DNA from: Erythrobacter longus
GTDB taxonomy: Bacteria; Pseudomonadota; Alphaproteobacteria; Sphingomonadales; Sphingomonadaceae
NCBI RefSeq assembly: GCF_000715015.1
Contig: NZ_JMIW01000002.1
Coordinates: 221,017-285,016, forward strand
Length of the DNA: 64,000 nucleotides
Reading direction: 5' to 3'
The position numbers were made by a program, and so were the translations under genes. Positions within the stretch are counted from its first letter, which is position 1. Each line of letters starts with the position of its first letter. Below the pieces are notes generated by a model that saw nothing but the letters and a program-made list of their open reading frames with translations, had not been told where the DNA came from and searched no databases. Below are positions 36,179-45,457 of this stretch, piece after piece.

Positions 36179-38347
36179 ATGAAAGCCACCAAACTTTTGT
36201 CATTGGGCCTGCTTTTGAGCAGTGCGCTTGCCATTCCGGCCTCGGCCAAAGAGGGTATGTTCACCCCTGAACAGCTCCCCGACATCGCAGAGCAACTTAA
36301 AGAGGCAGGCCTTGAGCTTGACCCGGCTGACCTCACCGATCTCACCGGATTTCCCATGGGCGCGGTGGTTTCGCTTGGCGGATGCTCGGCAAGCTTTGTC
36401 TCGCCAGAAGGCCTCGTGGTCACCAACCACCACTGCGCGCGCGGATCGGTGCAGTTCAACTCGACAGCGGAAAACAATTACCTCGAAAACGGCTTTCTTG
36501 CAGGCACCAAAGGCGATGAGCTTCCCGCAGCGCCCGGCAGCCGGATTTATGTCACCACAGAGCTGACCGATGTAACGGACCGCGTCCGCGAAGGCACGCT
36601 GGAGATGGGCGCGACCGAGCGCTACGAAGCGATTGACCAGCGCCGCAAGGACATCACCGCAGAATGCGAAGCCGAAGCCGGTTTCCGCTGCCTTGTCGCA
36701 AGCTTTTATGGCGGGGCGCAATACACCCTCATCAAACGCCTCGAAGTACGCGATGTGCGCCTTGTTTACGCGCCCGCTGATTCCATCGGCAAATATGGCG
36801 GCGACATCGACAACTGGCAGTGGCCACGCCACACCGGCGACTTCGCGTTTTACCGCGCCTATGTCGCGCCAGACGGCTCGGCTGCTGATTTTAGCGAAGA
36901 CAACATCCCCTACGCGCCAGAGCACCACCTTAAGGTAAATGCTGCTGGCCTTGATGATGGCGATTTTGTGATGGTTGCAGGCTATCCCGGCTCAACCAAT
37001 CGCTACACCCTTTTGGCAGAGGTAGAGAACACCTTTGGCTGGACCTACCCGACGTTCCAGACGCTTTTGACGCAGTGGATTGAAACGATTGAAGAGGCTG
37101 CGCCGGACGGTTCGGACGCGCGTGTCAAATATGAAAGCCGCCTTGCTGGCCTCAACAATTACGAAAAGAACCTGCGTGGCCAAATCGACGGGGCGCGCCG
37201 GGTTGGATTGGTTGAGCGCCGCCGTGAACGAGAGGCAGGGCTGGCTGAGTGGATACGAGAAGATAAAGCGCGCGGAGATTATCAACCAGCGATCAGGGAA
37301 CTGGCTGAGCTCAGCGTCGAGACCGCCACGGCCTCGCGCACCAATTTCTGGTACAACAACGCGACGCGCCCTCAGCTGCTGGGGGTGGCGCAACGCCTGC
37401 TGCGTCTGGCGCATGAACGCGAGCTTCCCAATGCCCAGCGCGAATCCGGTTATCAGGAACGCGACATGACCTTCTTTCGTCAGGGGCTGCAAGCGCTCGA
37501 CCGGCGGTATGATGCCGAAGTCGACAAGGCGGAATGGGTGCTGTTCCTGACCGGTTATCTTGCACAGCCCGCCGCAGAACGCGTCGCCGTGTTCGACGAA
37601 GCTTTGGGTCTGACGGCTGAGACCACCGCCGACGACCTGCCCGCCATCCTTAACGGCTTTTACGACGGCACCACTCTTGGCGACAGCGAGACGCGCCTTG
37701 CGATGATGGAGGCCGATGCCGCCACGATCGAGGCAAGCGAAGACCCCTTCGTGAAGCTTGCGGTTGCACTGTACGAGTATGAGCGCGCTCTTGAGGATGA
37801 AGCCGAAGAACGTGCCGGACGCGCGCTTGCGCTTCGCCCTCAATACATGGAGGCAATCACCGCGTGGCAGCGCGAGGAAGGCGCACTGCCTTACCCCGAT
37901 GCAAACTCCACCCTTCGCATCACCTTTGGCAATGTGATGGGCGGCTCGCCCTTTGACGGGATGGCCTACCTGCCCTTCACCACTCTGGAAGGCATCACGC
38001 AGAAAGACACCGGCGAAGAGCCGTTCAATTCGCCGCAAAGCCAATTGGATCTGATTGCAGCCAAGGATTACGGCTCATACGCGCTTGAATCCATCGGTTC
38101 GGTTCCTGTGAACTTCATGTCTGATCTGGACGTGACCGGCGGGAACAGCGGCTCGGCGACCCTTAACGCGCAAGGCGAGCTTGTGGGCCTGTTGTTCGAT
38201 GGCACGTTCGAAAGCGTCAATTCCGACTGGGACTTTGACCCGCGCACCACGCGTTCGATCCATGTCGACTCGCGCTATATGCTGTGGGTGATGGAGAAGG
38301 TCGATGGCGCCCAAAACCTGATCGATGAAATGGATGTGGTGCGTTAA
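36179..38347 (+). CDS. S46-family dipeptidyl peptidase (DPP7/DPP11-like)
   Basis: A 722 aa periplasmic serine exopeptidase removing N-terminal dipeptides. Signal peptide residues 1-23 (ASA-KEG). Catalytic triad regions are visible: His85 in VVTNHHCARG, the Asp in GGDIDNWQWPRHTGDFAFYRAY and Ser at about 657 in TGGNSGSATLN. The length matches the family. It could recover amino acids from extracellular peptides. Start ATG at 36179. A GC-rich hairpin (38389-38422) lies 42 bases downstream. Confidence 0.93.
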   Translation: MKATKLLSLGLLLSSALAIPASAKEGMFTPEQLPDIAEQLKEAGLELDPADLTDLTGFPMGAVVSLGGCSASFVSPEGLVVTNHHCARGSVQFNSTAENNYLENGFLAGTKGDELPAAPGSRIYVTTELTDVTDRVREGTLEMGATERYEAIDQRRKDITAECEAEAGFRCLVASFYGGAQYTLIKRLEVRDVRLVYAPADSIGKYGGDIDNWQWPRHTGDFAFYRAYVAPDGSAADFSEDNIPYAPEHHLKVNAAGLDDGDFVMVAGYPGSTNRYTLLAEVENTFGWTYPTFQTLLTQWIETIEEAAPDGSDARVKYESRLAGLNNYEKNLRGQIDGARRVGLVERRREREAGLAEWIREDKARGDYQPAIRELAELSVETATASRTNFWYNNATRPQLLGVAQRLLRLAHERELPNAQRESGYQERDMTFFRQGLQALDRRYDAEVDKAEWVLFLTGYLAQPAAERVAVFDEALGLTAETTADDLPAILNGFYDGTTLGDSETRLAMMEADAATIEASEDPFVKLAVALYEYERALEDEAEERAGRALALRPQYMEAITAWQREEGALPYPDANSTLRITFGNVMGGSPFDGMAYLPFTTLEGITQKDTGEEPFNSPQSQLDLIAAKDYGSYALESIGSVPVNFMSDLDVTGGNSGSATLNAQGELVGLLFDGTFESVNSDWDFDPRTTRSIHVDSRYMLWVMEKVDGAQNLIDEMDVVR

Positions 38348-38388
38348 AAAGCACCCGTTCCATAAAAACCATCGAAACTGGTCTTGAC

Positions 38389-38422
38389 CGGAGCGCGGCT
38401 TCGCCTTAGTGGGCGCGCTCCG
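38389..38422 (+). terminator. GC-rich hairpin downstream of the S46 peptidase gene
   Basis: CGGAGCGCG and CGCGCTCCG pair over 9 bp. A T-rich stretch occurs some distance later, so this is a possible terminator before the tRNA gene. Confidence 0.4.
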
Positions 38423-38457
38423 ATCAGCAAAAAGCTGGTTTTCGGAAACACTGGTTG

Positions 38458-38533
38458 GGGCGATTAGCTCAGTTGGTAGAGCATCTCGTTTACACCGAGA
38501 GGGTCGGCAGTTCGAGCCTGTCATCGCCCACCA
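38458..38533 (+). tRNA. tRNA-Val (anticodon TAC)
   Basis: Cloverleaf: acceptor GGGCGAT pairs with ATCGCCC, D-arm GCTC-AGTTGGTAGA-GAGC, anticodon loop TTTACAC giving TAC, T-arm with TTCGA. An A discriminator and encoded CCA follow, 76 nt in all. It lies between the S46 peptidase and a monooxygenase gene. Confidence 0.95.
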
Positions 38534-38647
38534 GTTTTCGCAAAGTCGCCGGCTCACCCTAAACGGGGTGAACCCGGGCGGACCCTTCAACAACATTGCA
38601 CAAATTCGCACTTGGCGCGGGCTTAGTCATGCGTCATGCCGTGTGCC

Positions 38648-39898
38648 ATGGACAGCTATTCCATTGCTATCGCCGGATGCGGGCCTGCGGGTCTTGCTGC
38701 TTCCATTCTTCTGGATGCACAAGGTCACGATGTCACCATCTACGACCAGTTTGATGAACCGGGCCCGGTCGGCTCTGGCCTGATGATCCAGCCAAGCGGG
38801 CTGTCGGTGCTGGACCAATTGGGCTTGGCCAAAGAAACTCTTAAACGCGGTGCTCGGGTGGACGGGCTTCTCGGGCTCGAAGAACACGGCAAGGCGGTGC
38901 TCGATGCGCCCTACTCCAAGCTCGGCGTTGCCGGTGCCTTTGGCATAGGCATCCACAGGTCCAGCCTGTTTGGCATTCTCTACGAAGAAGCGCTCGCCAA
39001 GGGCATAAGGATCGAAACCGGCCACGCTGTTACCGGCAGCACGCTTACGAAAGAAGGCCGCGCTCTCACCTTTGATACGCGCGAGCCAACGAAGCCACAC
39101 GACCTGATCGTTGATGCCAGCGGCAGACAAAGCGTTTTTGATACAAGCCCTCCCGGTCATCTGGAGTTCGGTGCAATCTGGGCAAGCCTTCCCACATCAA
39201 GCGATGATCCTTTTGCAGGAAACCTGCTCGAACAACGCTATCGCCGCGCGGCGCAAATGGTGGGGGTGCTTCCTATCGGAACCCGCAAAGGAGCATCTCA
39301 GGAAGAGGTCGCCTTCTTCTGGTCGCTCAAACGCTCGGACTTTGCCGCTTGGCAGGATGCGCCTTTGGAGGATTGGAAAGAGGATGTGTGCAAACTCTGG
39401 CCAGAGGCCGACGTGCTGCTCGACCGGATCACGGCGCGCGATCAACTGACCTTCGCCAGCTATTCGCACCGGACCCAAAACCCGCCCATAAGGGAGCGGA
39501 TGATCGCGATCGGCGATGCGTGGCATTCGGCCAGCCCGCAATTGGGACAAGGCGCGAATATGGCGCTGCTGGATGCCTGGGGATTGGCGCGCGGATCTGA
39601 GCACGGCCGCACGCTTTCGGAAAAGCTGCGCCACGCGGTGTCATGGCGGCATGACCATGTGTGGCTCTATCAATGGGTGACGAAGCTGTTCACGCCGCTC
39701 TATCAATCGGACACAAGCTGGCACCCGATGCTGCGCGACCGGTTGATGGCGCCCTTGTCGCAAATCTGGCCGATTTCAAAAATTCAGGCGCAATTGATGA
39801 GCGGGCTCTTCGGATTTCCCCTCGCCCCGCTTGGCCTCAGCGTACCCGATTATGAAGCGCTTTCATCTGAGCCAGAGTCGAGGGCCTCGCGCACCTGA
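38648..39898 (+). CDS. FAD-dependent monooxygenase (UbiH/PHBH-like)
   Basis: A 416-420 aa flavoprotein of the PHBH class. Rossmann motif IAIAGCGPAGLAASILLDAQG at the N-terminus, and the second FAD motif AIGDAWHSASPQLGQGANMALLDAWG at about residue 290. The substrate is unknown. An upstream ATG at 38636 would add four residues; I prefer the ATG at 38648 because it starts directly before the fold, but neither has a good ribosome-binding site. Converges with the TlpA-like gene, overlapping at the 3' ends by 49 bases. Confidence 0.85.
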   Translation: MDSYSIAIAGCGPAGLAASILLDAQGHDVTIYDQFDEPGPVGSGLMIQPSGLSVLDQLGLAKETLKRGARVDGLLGLEEHGKAVLDAPYSKLGVAGAFGIGIHRSSLFGILYEEALAKGIRIETGHAVTGSTLTKEGRALTFDTREPTKPHDLIVDASGRQSVFDTSPPGHLEFGAIWASLPTSSDDPFAGNLLEQRYRRAAQMVGVLPIGTRKGASQEEVAFFWSLKRSDFAAWQDAPLEDWKEDVCKLWPEADVLLDRITARDQLTFASYSHRTQNPPIRERMIAIGDAWHSASPQLGQGANMALLDAWGLARGSEHGRTLSEKLRHAVSWRHDHVWLYQWVTKLFTPLYQSDTSWHPMLRDRLMAPLSQIWPISKIQAQLMSGLFGFPLAPLGLSVPDYEALSSEPESRASRT

Positions 39899-40455
39899 GC
39901 AATCGCTTCCTCGCTGTCCCATTCATAGCCTCCGGCAACGCGCAAAAGTTCTTTGCCCTCTGCATCGAACAGGACCGTTACAGGTAGTAACCCGCCATCG
40001 CTAAACGCCACAGCAAGATCGTTTTGCGGGTCAAGCCATTGTTCAAGATAGCGAAAATCGCGCTGCGCGAAGAATGGCACCACCACTTCTGCGCCGCGAT
40101 TGTCTTGGCTGATGGTTAGAACCTTGACCTCGCCCTCCATCTCGGCGGCCAGCTGATCAAGCGCAGGCATCTCCACCACGCAGGGCACGCACCACGTCGC
40201 CCACAGGTTCACCAGAACCGGCGTGCCCAGTTCGCCAAGGTTGATCGTGTTGCCTTCCGGATCGCTGAATTCAAGCGCGGGAAGTTCAGTCCCGGCAAAA
40301 GCGCGCACAATCTGACCCGGCAATTGGGGCGGAGGCGGCGGAGCGGCGTTTTCACCTGAAGAAGCAGCGCTTTCTTGCGCAGGCGTCTCTGCCCCACTAT
40401 CGCAAGACGCCAGAGCCACAGCAGCCAAACCAATAAGAGCAATTGAGCGGATCAT
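39850..40455 (-). CDS. TlpA-family thioredoxin-like lipoprotein
   Basis: A 201 aa protein. A lipoprotein signal ends ALASC (Cys at about residue 18), then a Pro-rich linker (PPPPPQLPG), then a TlpA-like thioredoxin fold with WCVPC active-site cysteines in [16 protein letters not shown]. It acts in the periplasm, probably as a disulfide reductase for cytochrome maturation or similar. The start codon shares bases with the divergent argH start. The 3' end overlaps the convergent monooxygenase gene. Confidence 0.9.
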   Translation of the reverse strand: MIRSIALIGLAAVALASCDSGAETPAQESAASSGENAAPPPPPQLPGQIVRAFAGTELPALEFSDPEGNTINLGELGTPVLVNLWATWCVPCVVEMPALDQLAAEMEGEVKVLTISQDNRGAEVVVPFFAQRDFRYLEQWLDPQNDLAVAFSDGGLLPVTVLFDAEGKELLRVAGGYEWDSEEAIAQVREALDSGSDESAS

Positions 40456-41866
40456 GAGCGTTTCCAATAATAGCACCCAATCCAATACCATGTGGGGCGG
40501 GCGGTTCGCTGATGGACCTAGCGCGATTATGCGCGAAATCAATGCCTCGATCCCGTTCGACAAGGCTCTGTGGCGTCAGGATATCGCCGCATCCAAGGCC
40601 CATGTCGCGATGCTGGCGGCGCAGAAAATCGTCACCGCTGAAGACGCGCGGACCATTTCCGAAGGGCTCGACCAGGTTGCTGGCGAATACGAAGCCAACG
40701 GAGTTCCCGAAGACTGGGACCTTGAAGACATCCATATGACGACGGAAAGTCGGCTTGCAGAATTGATCGGCCCGGTTGCAGGGCGCCTGCACACAGCGCG
40801 CAGCCGCAATGACCAGGTTGCGACCGATTTCAAGCTGTGGGTGCGCGATGCGATTGACCGCGCGGATGATGGGCTCAAGGCTCTCCAAATCGCTTTGGTG
40901 ACGCGAGCGGATGAGAATGCAGCGTCGATCATGCCGGGCTTTACGCACCTTCAAACCGCCCAGCCCGTGACGCTCGGCCATCACCTCATGGCCTATTACG
41001 AAATGACCGCGCGCGACCGGGACCGCTTTGCCGATGCGCGGCGGCGCTTGGCGCTGTGTCCCTTGGGGAGCGCAGCTTTGGCGGGGACAGGTTTTCCAAT
41101 CGACCGCGATATGACGGCTGAGGCGCTGGGTTTTGACGGGCCCACCCACAACAGCCTTGATGCTGTATCGGATCGCGACTTTGCGCTCGATTATCTGATG
41201 GCGGCCAGCCAATGCTCGCTGCACATGTCGCGTTTGGCCGAGGAGCTCATCATATGGGCGAGCCAACCTTATGGCTTTGTGCGGATGCCCGATACGCTGT
41301 CCACCGGCAGCTCGATCATGCCGCAAAAGAAGAACCCGGACGCCGCCGAACTGGTGCGGGGGCACGCGGGGCGGATCGTGGGCTGTGTCACATCGCTGAT
41401 GATTTCGATGAAGGGCCTGCCGCTCGCCTATTCCAAGGATATGCAGAACGACAAGCCGCCTGTTTTCGAAGCCGCTGGCCTGCTTGATCTGTGCATCGCG
41501 GCAATGACCGGTATGGTGGCCGACAGCACTTTCAACACAGATCGGATGCGAGAAGCAGCAGAGCTTGGTTACGCCACCGCGACCGATCTTGCCGATTGGT
41601 TGGTGGTGCAAGCCGACATCCCTTTCCGCGAGGCGCACCATATCACCGGCGCGGCTGTCAAACTGGCCGAGACGCGCGGTGTCGCTTTGGACGCCCTGCC
41701 GCTGGCCGACCTCAAAGCGATTGATGAACGGATCGAAGAAAGCGTATTTGCCGCCCTTTCGGTCGATGCATCGGTGGCTGCGCGATCAAGCTATGGCGGA
41801 ACCGCGCCGAACCAAGTACGTTCACAGGTGAAGCGGGCTCGAAAAGAGCTTGGAATGGAGGGCTGA
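40454..41866 (+). CDS. argH: argininosuccinate lyase
   Basis: The last step of arginine synthesis (argininosuccinate to arginine plus fumarate). 470 aa; motifs [29 protein letters not shown] and the family signature [12 protein letters not shown]. The chosen ATG at 40454 shares CATG with the divergent TlpA gene start; a second ATG at 40490 is possible but has no ribosome-binding site. It overlaps by 1 base with a small lipoprotein gene, then lysA. Confidence 0.95.
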   Translation: MSVSNNSTQSNTMWGGRFADGPSAIMREINASIPFDKALWRQDIAASKAHVAMLAAQKIVTAEDARTISEGLDQVAGEYEANGVPEDWDLEDIHMTTESRLAELIGPVAGRLHTARSRNDQVATDFKLWVRDAIDRADDGLKALQIALVTRADENAASIMPGFTHLQTAQPVTLGHHLMAYYEMTARDRDRFADARRRLALCPLGSAALAGTGFPIDRDMTAEALGFDGPTHNSLDAVSDRDFALDYLMAASQCSLHMSRLAEELIIWASQPYGFVRMPDTLSTGSSIMPQKKNPDAAELVRGHAGRIVGCVTSLMISMKGLPLAYSKDMQNDKPPVFEAAGLLDLCIAAMTGMVADSTFNTDRMREAAELGYATATDLADWLVVQADIPFREAHHITGAAVKLAETRGVALDALPLADLKAIDERIEESVFAALSVDASVAARSSYGGTAPNQVRSQVKRARKELGMEG

Positions 41867-42126
41867 TGGCCAATCTACTCAAACCGGTTTTGATCGTGAG
41901 CCTTGCCATTAGCGTCTCTGGCGCGCTTGCCGCTTGCGGTGCGCGCGCGCCGTTGGAACCGCTTGCCAGCAATGAGCTGCCGCCTGTCCCCTATGGAGAG
42001 GCCGAGGGCCCCGATGCAGAGCAATTGCTTGAGCTTCCTACCCTTGCCGCGCCAGAGCGCAGCGTAGAACTACGCCGCCGTTCGGAAGAGCGCGAAGACG
42101 ATCCCTTCGACCTTCCCCCAGATTAA
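41866..42126 (+). CDS. small lipoprotein in the argH-lysA operon
   Basis: An 86 aa product with a lipobox LAACG at about residues 21-25 and a hydrophilic Pro/Glu-rich remainder ending DDPFDLPPD. Small lipoproteins of this kind occur in the argH-lysA interval in many proteobacteria and resemble LptM/YifL. The overlap with argH is TGATG, suggesting translational coupling. The role is presumed envelope-associated. Confidence 0.75.
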   Translation: MANLLKPVLIVSLAISVSGALAACGARAPLEPLASNELPPVPYGEAEGPDAEQLLELPTLAAPERSVELRRRSEEREDDPFDLPPD

Positions 42127-42141
42127 AGACCCCTCAGATCC

Positions 42142-43401
42142 ATGGACCATTTTGCGATTAAAAACGGCGTTATGCACGCCGAAGACGTCCCTTTGCCGCG
42201 TATTGCGGAAGAAGTGGGGACACCTGTTTATGTCTATTCCAGAGCCACACTGGAGCGGCACGCCCGCGTCTTTCGCGAGGCATTAGACGATGTACCGGAC
42301 AAGCTGATCGCCTTTGCGGTCAAGGCCAATCCCAACCTTTCAGTCCTCAAAGTGTTGCAGCGTCAGGGATATGGCGCGGATGTTGTATCGGTCGGCGAAA
42401 TGCGCCGGGCCTTGGCCGCTGGCATGGCTCCTGAGAACATCGTGTTCTCGGGCGTTGGCAAAACCCGCGCTGAGCTGATCGCCGCGCTTGAAGCGGGCAT
42501 CGGGCAGTTCAATATCGAGAGCGAAGAGGAAGGCGTCGAGCTTGCCGAAGTCGCCCGCGAGATGGGGAAGGAGGCGCGCTGTACGCTGCGCATCAACCCG
42601 GACGTGGATGCGGGCACACATGACAAAATCTCTACCGGTAAAGCCGACAACAAATTCGGCGTTCCCATCAGCGAGGCAGGCCAGATTTTTGGCAAACTAG
42701 CCGGCGAACAGGGCGTCAATTTGCGCGGCGTGGCCGTTCACATCGGCAGCCAGCTTGCCGACCTTGCCCCGCTTGAAAACGCATTTACCAAATTGGGTGA
42801 GCTTGTGGCGGCTCTTCGCGGGGCGGGCCACACGATCACCCATGTCGATTTGGGCGGCGGGCTTGGCGTGCCGTACAAGCAAGGCGAAGAGCTCCCCAGC
42901 CCTGCCGAATATGGCAAGATGGTTGCGAGGCTGACCCAGGATTGGGGTGTAAAACTCATCTTTGAACCGGGCCGTGTGATCGCTGGCAATGCAGGCGTGC
43001 TGCTTACACGAGTGGTGCGGGTAAAGCGCGGGATCAAAGACCCGTTTGTTATCGTCGATGCCGCCATGAACGACCTTGCGCGCCCCGCCCTATATGGTGC
43101 CTATCACGACTTTACAGCGGTGGAGCCATCGGGCGCGGATATGACCGCCAATATCGTTGGACCCATCTGTGAGACAGGCGATACCTTTGCAATGGGGCGC
43201 CTATGCGACAAGCTTGTGGCGGGCGATCTGGCGGTGTTCCGCACGGCAGGCGCTTACGGTGCGACCATGGCGTCGTCCTACAACTCGCGCGGTTTTGTAG
43301 CCGAGGTTCTGGTCGACGGGGATAAGTTTGCGGTTGTCGCCGACCGGATCGATGCAAGCTCTATCATGGACGCAGAGCGCGTTCCTGAATGGCTCGACTA
43401 G
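42142..43401 (+). CDS. lysA: diaminopimelate decarboxylase
   Basis: A 419 aa PLP enzyme converting meso-DAP to lysine. The PLP lysine is in AFAVKANPN, the active-site motif is CETGDTF (PICETGDTFA), and GGGLGVPY forms the phosphate cup. Full length and conventional. It follows the lipoprotein gene by 15 bases. The next gene starts 10 bases after its stop. Confidence 0.96.
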   Translation: MDHFAIKNGVMHAEDVPLPRIAEEVGTPVYVYSRATLERHARVFREALDDVPDKLIAFAVKANPNLSVLKVLQRQGYGADVVSVGEMRRALAAGMAPENIVFSGVGKTRAELIAALEAGIGQFNIESEEEGVELAEVAREMGKEARCTLRINPDVDAGTHDKISTGKADNKFGVPISEAGQIFGKLAGEQGVNLRGVAVHIGSQLADLAPLENAFTKLGELVAALRGAGHTITHVDLGGGLGVPYKQGEELPSPAEYGKMVARLTQDWGVKLIFEPGRVIAGNAGVLLTRVVRVKRGIKDPFVIVDAAMNDLARPALYGAYHDFTAVEPSGADMTANIVGPICETGDTFAMGRLCDKLVAGDLAVFRTAGAYGATMASSYNSRGFVAEVLVDGDKFAVVADRIDASSIMDAERVPEWLD

Positions 43402-43411
43402 AACGCCGACG

Positions 43412-44236
43412 ATGAGCGAGCTTGCCAGCCTTCCCCTGTTCCACAACATCAAAGGCCAAAGCGTCCTTGTTCTTGGCGACGGGGATGCGGCGGAGCCCAA
43501 AAGGCGGCTGGTCGAACGCGCTGGCGGGATCATCGAAGACGATCAGCAGCGTGCCATTGATGAAGGCGTGCGAATTGCCTTTGTCGCCTATGAGGACGCA
43601 AAGGCGTGCGAAGTCGCCGCGATCAATCTTCGCTGTGCAGGCATGATCGTAAATGTCGTGGACCGCCCGGACCTGTGCGATTTTACCACGCCGAGCATCC
43701 TTGACCGCAATCCGGTATTGATCGCGGTGGGCACTGGCGGGGCGTCCGCCGGGCTCGCGAAACATGTGCGCCTTAGGCTTGAGCGGATTTTACCTCAAAG
43801 CCTTGGCGAGCTTGCAAAACGGCTTTTTGCGGCTCGGCCAATGATACGCAAAGCATACCCCGATGGGACAAGCCGGCGCCGGGCGATTGATGAGGCTCTG
43901 CGAGAAGGCGGAGCGCTGGATGCGCTTGAGGCTAAATCGGCGCAAGCGGTCGAGGAGTGGGCGCAAGGCGCTGCCAGAACCCCGCAAAGCTTCGGTGGGC
44001 GCAATGAAGCTTTCGTGGTGACAAGCAGTGATCCAGAAGACCTAACGCTTAGACAGGCCCGTTTGCTGGGCGAAGCAGACGCAGTGTGCGCCGCTCGCGA
44101 TGTCGCTCCAGAAATTCTCGCCCGCGCAAGAGCGGACGCGGTGCGTATCACGTGCGAAAAAGGCCCAGAGTGTCTGGGGAATAGCTGCCCCTTTGCTGAT
44201 CAAAGCGGGCTAACAGTGGTGCTGCGCAGCGCATAA
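43412..44236 (+). CDS. siroheme-synthase-like protein (precorrin-2 dehydrogenase domain plus decayed methyltransferase fragment)
   Basis: A 274 aa protein. Residues 1-150 are the CysG N-terminal NAD-binding dehydrogenase/chelatase domain (VLVLGDGDAAEPKRRLVERAG, RPDLCDFTTPSILDRNPVLIAV). The tail (about 195-274) reads DLTLRQARLLGEADAVCAARD...ARARADAVRI, which resembles the first quarter of a uroporphyrinogen methyltransferase without its GAGPGD SAM loop or remainder. It may still dehydrogenate precorrin-2, but the methyltransferase part is non-functional. It lies in the argH-lysA operon rather than with sulfite-reduction genes. Confidence 0.8.
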   Translation: MSELASLPLFHNIKGQSVLVLGDGDAAEPKRRLVERAGGIIEDDQQRAIDEGVRIAFVAYEDAKACEVAAINLRCAGMIVNVVDRPDLCDFTTPSILDRNPVLIAVGTGGASAGLAKHVRLRLERILPQSLGELAKRLFAARPMIRKAYPDGTSRRRAIDEALREGGALDALEAKSAQAVEEWAQGAARTPQSFGGRNEAFVVTSSDPEDLTLRQARLLGEADAVCAARDVAPEILARARADAVRITCEKGPECLGNSCPFADQSGLTVVLRSA

Positions 44237-44263
44237 TTGAACCCTGAGAGGGGCAATCCGGTT

Positions 44264-44302
44264 GGTGTGAGCCCTCCGGTTGGGGATAAGAGAGCTCACA
44301 CC
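44264..44302. terminator. bidirectional hairpin between convergent genes
   Basis: GGTGTGAGC and GCTCACACC pair perfectly (9 bp) around a 21-base loop with internal pairing. No long T-run, but the position between two converging stop codons fits a terminator. Confidence 0.5.
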
Positions 44303-44323
44303 GGTAACAGATTGATATCGTCT

Positions 44324-45328
44324 TCAAGCTGCCTGAAGCATCGGCATTTCTACTTCTGCAAAGTACCGGGCCATGGCTTGGCGTGATTGATCAGACAGGC
44401 CGATAAAGGCGCGCCGTTTGTCATTTTGGTCGGCCACACGCTGAAACACGCCGCAATCAACCAATTGCTTGATCCAGCGAAGTGCTGTTGTTGCAGGGAC
44501 CATCGCAGCAATACACAGGCTGGTAACGGAAACGCGCTGATTTTCGCCTTCTGCAGCGGTCAGATCAAGGAGCATATCCCAGGCAGGATCTGCAAACAGC
44601 TCGCCTTCGAAGAATTTCGCGCGCGCCTGACGCCTTGCGATCAGAGCCCGCACGGCCCCAGGATCAGGCAAGCGAGGGTATCCCGCCTCTGAACTCGCAA
44701 TCGAATTCCGCAGCGGATTGGCCTCTGGTCCGCGAAAGTCCCGTTTGAAGTCAGAAAGCTTGGCACCAGAAGAAGGTGCCGACTGACCACGCGGGCCCGA
44801 AAGCTTATCAAGCTCTTGCGCAATCGCATCCACCTGGCGCGAGAGATAAAGCAGGCCGAGCCTGTCCTCTTCGGTCATTTCTCGGACCCGGGCATTGCCG
44901 CTGCGCATCAACGTTCGCCCCACAGCAATCACACGCTCAGCGCGGCTGGAATCGACAAGTATTTGCGGCTTGGACTGGTCAAGCGCGCTAAAGACACAGT
45001 CGAGCGCTTCTAACGAGGTCGAGACGATCAATTCTCCTCCTGTTTCAGCGATGCGCATATCGAGCTTTACGAGTGCAGCGAGTGTGCCACCACCCACGGA
45101 TAGGCAATCCACAATAACCACATCACCGAGAAGCGGAGCCGTGCCGTCAAGCAAATCGGACAAACCGCCCGCATCAATCGTCCTGAAACCTGCGCCCGAT
45201 AAATCTTCTTCGATTTCTCGGCGCATATTTGCACGGTCAGCATAAATAGCGACGCGGGCAGGCAAGCCCGATGCATCTTGAGCGGTGTCATAAGAAAAAT
45301 CTTCGGTCGCTGTATCTGTGTCGAGCAT
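44324..45328 (-). CDS. MarR-like winged-helix regulator with an N-terminal receiver-like domain
   Basis: A 334 aa protein. Residues about 20-145 have a CheY-like alternating pattern (ARVAIYADRANMRREIEEDL, GDVVIVDCL, IVSTSLEALD) without the classical acidic pocket, so it is a pseudo-receiver. About 150-210 is helical. About 240-334 is a MarR-like winged helix (SVTSLCIAAMVPATTALRWIKQLVDCGVFQR, DKRRAFIGLS). Start ATG at 45328, after GGGGGTG; the longer frame is less likely. The signal is unknown. Confidence 0.7.
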   Translation of the reverse strand: MLDTDTATEDFSYDTAQDASGLPARVAIYADRANMRREIEEDLSGAGFRTIDAGGLSDLLDGTAPLLGDVVIVDCLSVGGGTLAALVKLDMRIAETGGELIVSTSLEALDCVFSALDQSKPQILVDSSRAERVIAVGRTLMRSGNARVREMTEEDRLGLLYLSRQVDAIAQELDKLSGPRGQSAPSSGAKLSDFKRDFRGPEANPLRNSIASSEAGYPRLPDPGAVRALIARRQARAKFFEGELFADPAWDMLLDLTAAEGENQRVSVTSLCIAAMVPATTALRWIKQLVDCGVFQRVADQNDKRRAFIGLSDQSRQAMARYFAEVEMPMLQAA

Positions 45329-45457
45329 CGACTCACCCCCTTGTTGGAATGGAACACGATTAGAACAAATAGAGATCAAGTCAAGATTTTCGTCTATGCG
45401 CCAGTTTTTTCACGCAAAGTTTGAACAATTTGAGCGCTTCGGGCGACTACATAGGTG

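Noticed and set aside
38540..38570. TCACCC/GGGTGA hairpin after tRNA-Val as terminator
   Set aside because: Only 6 bp and followed by GC-rich sequence with no T-run.
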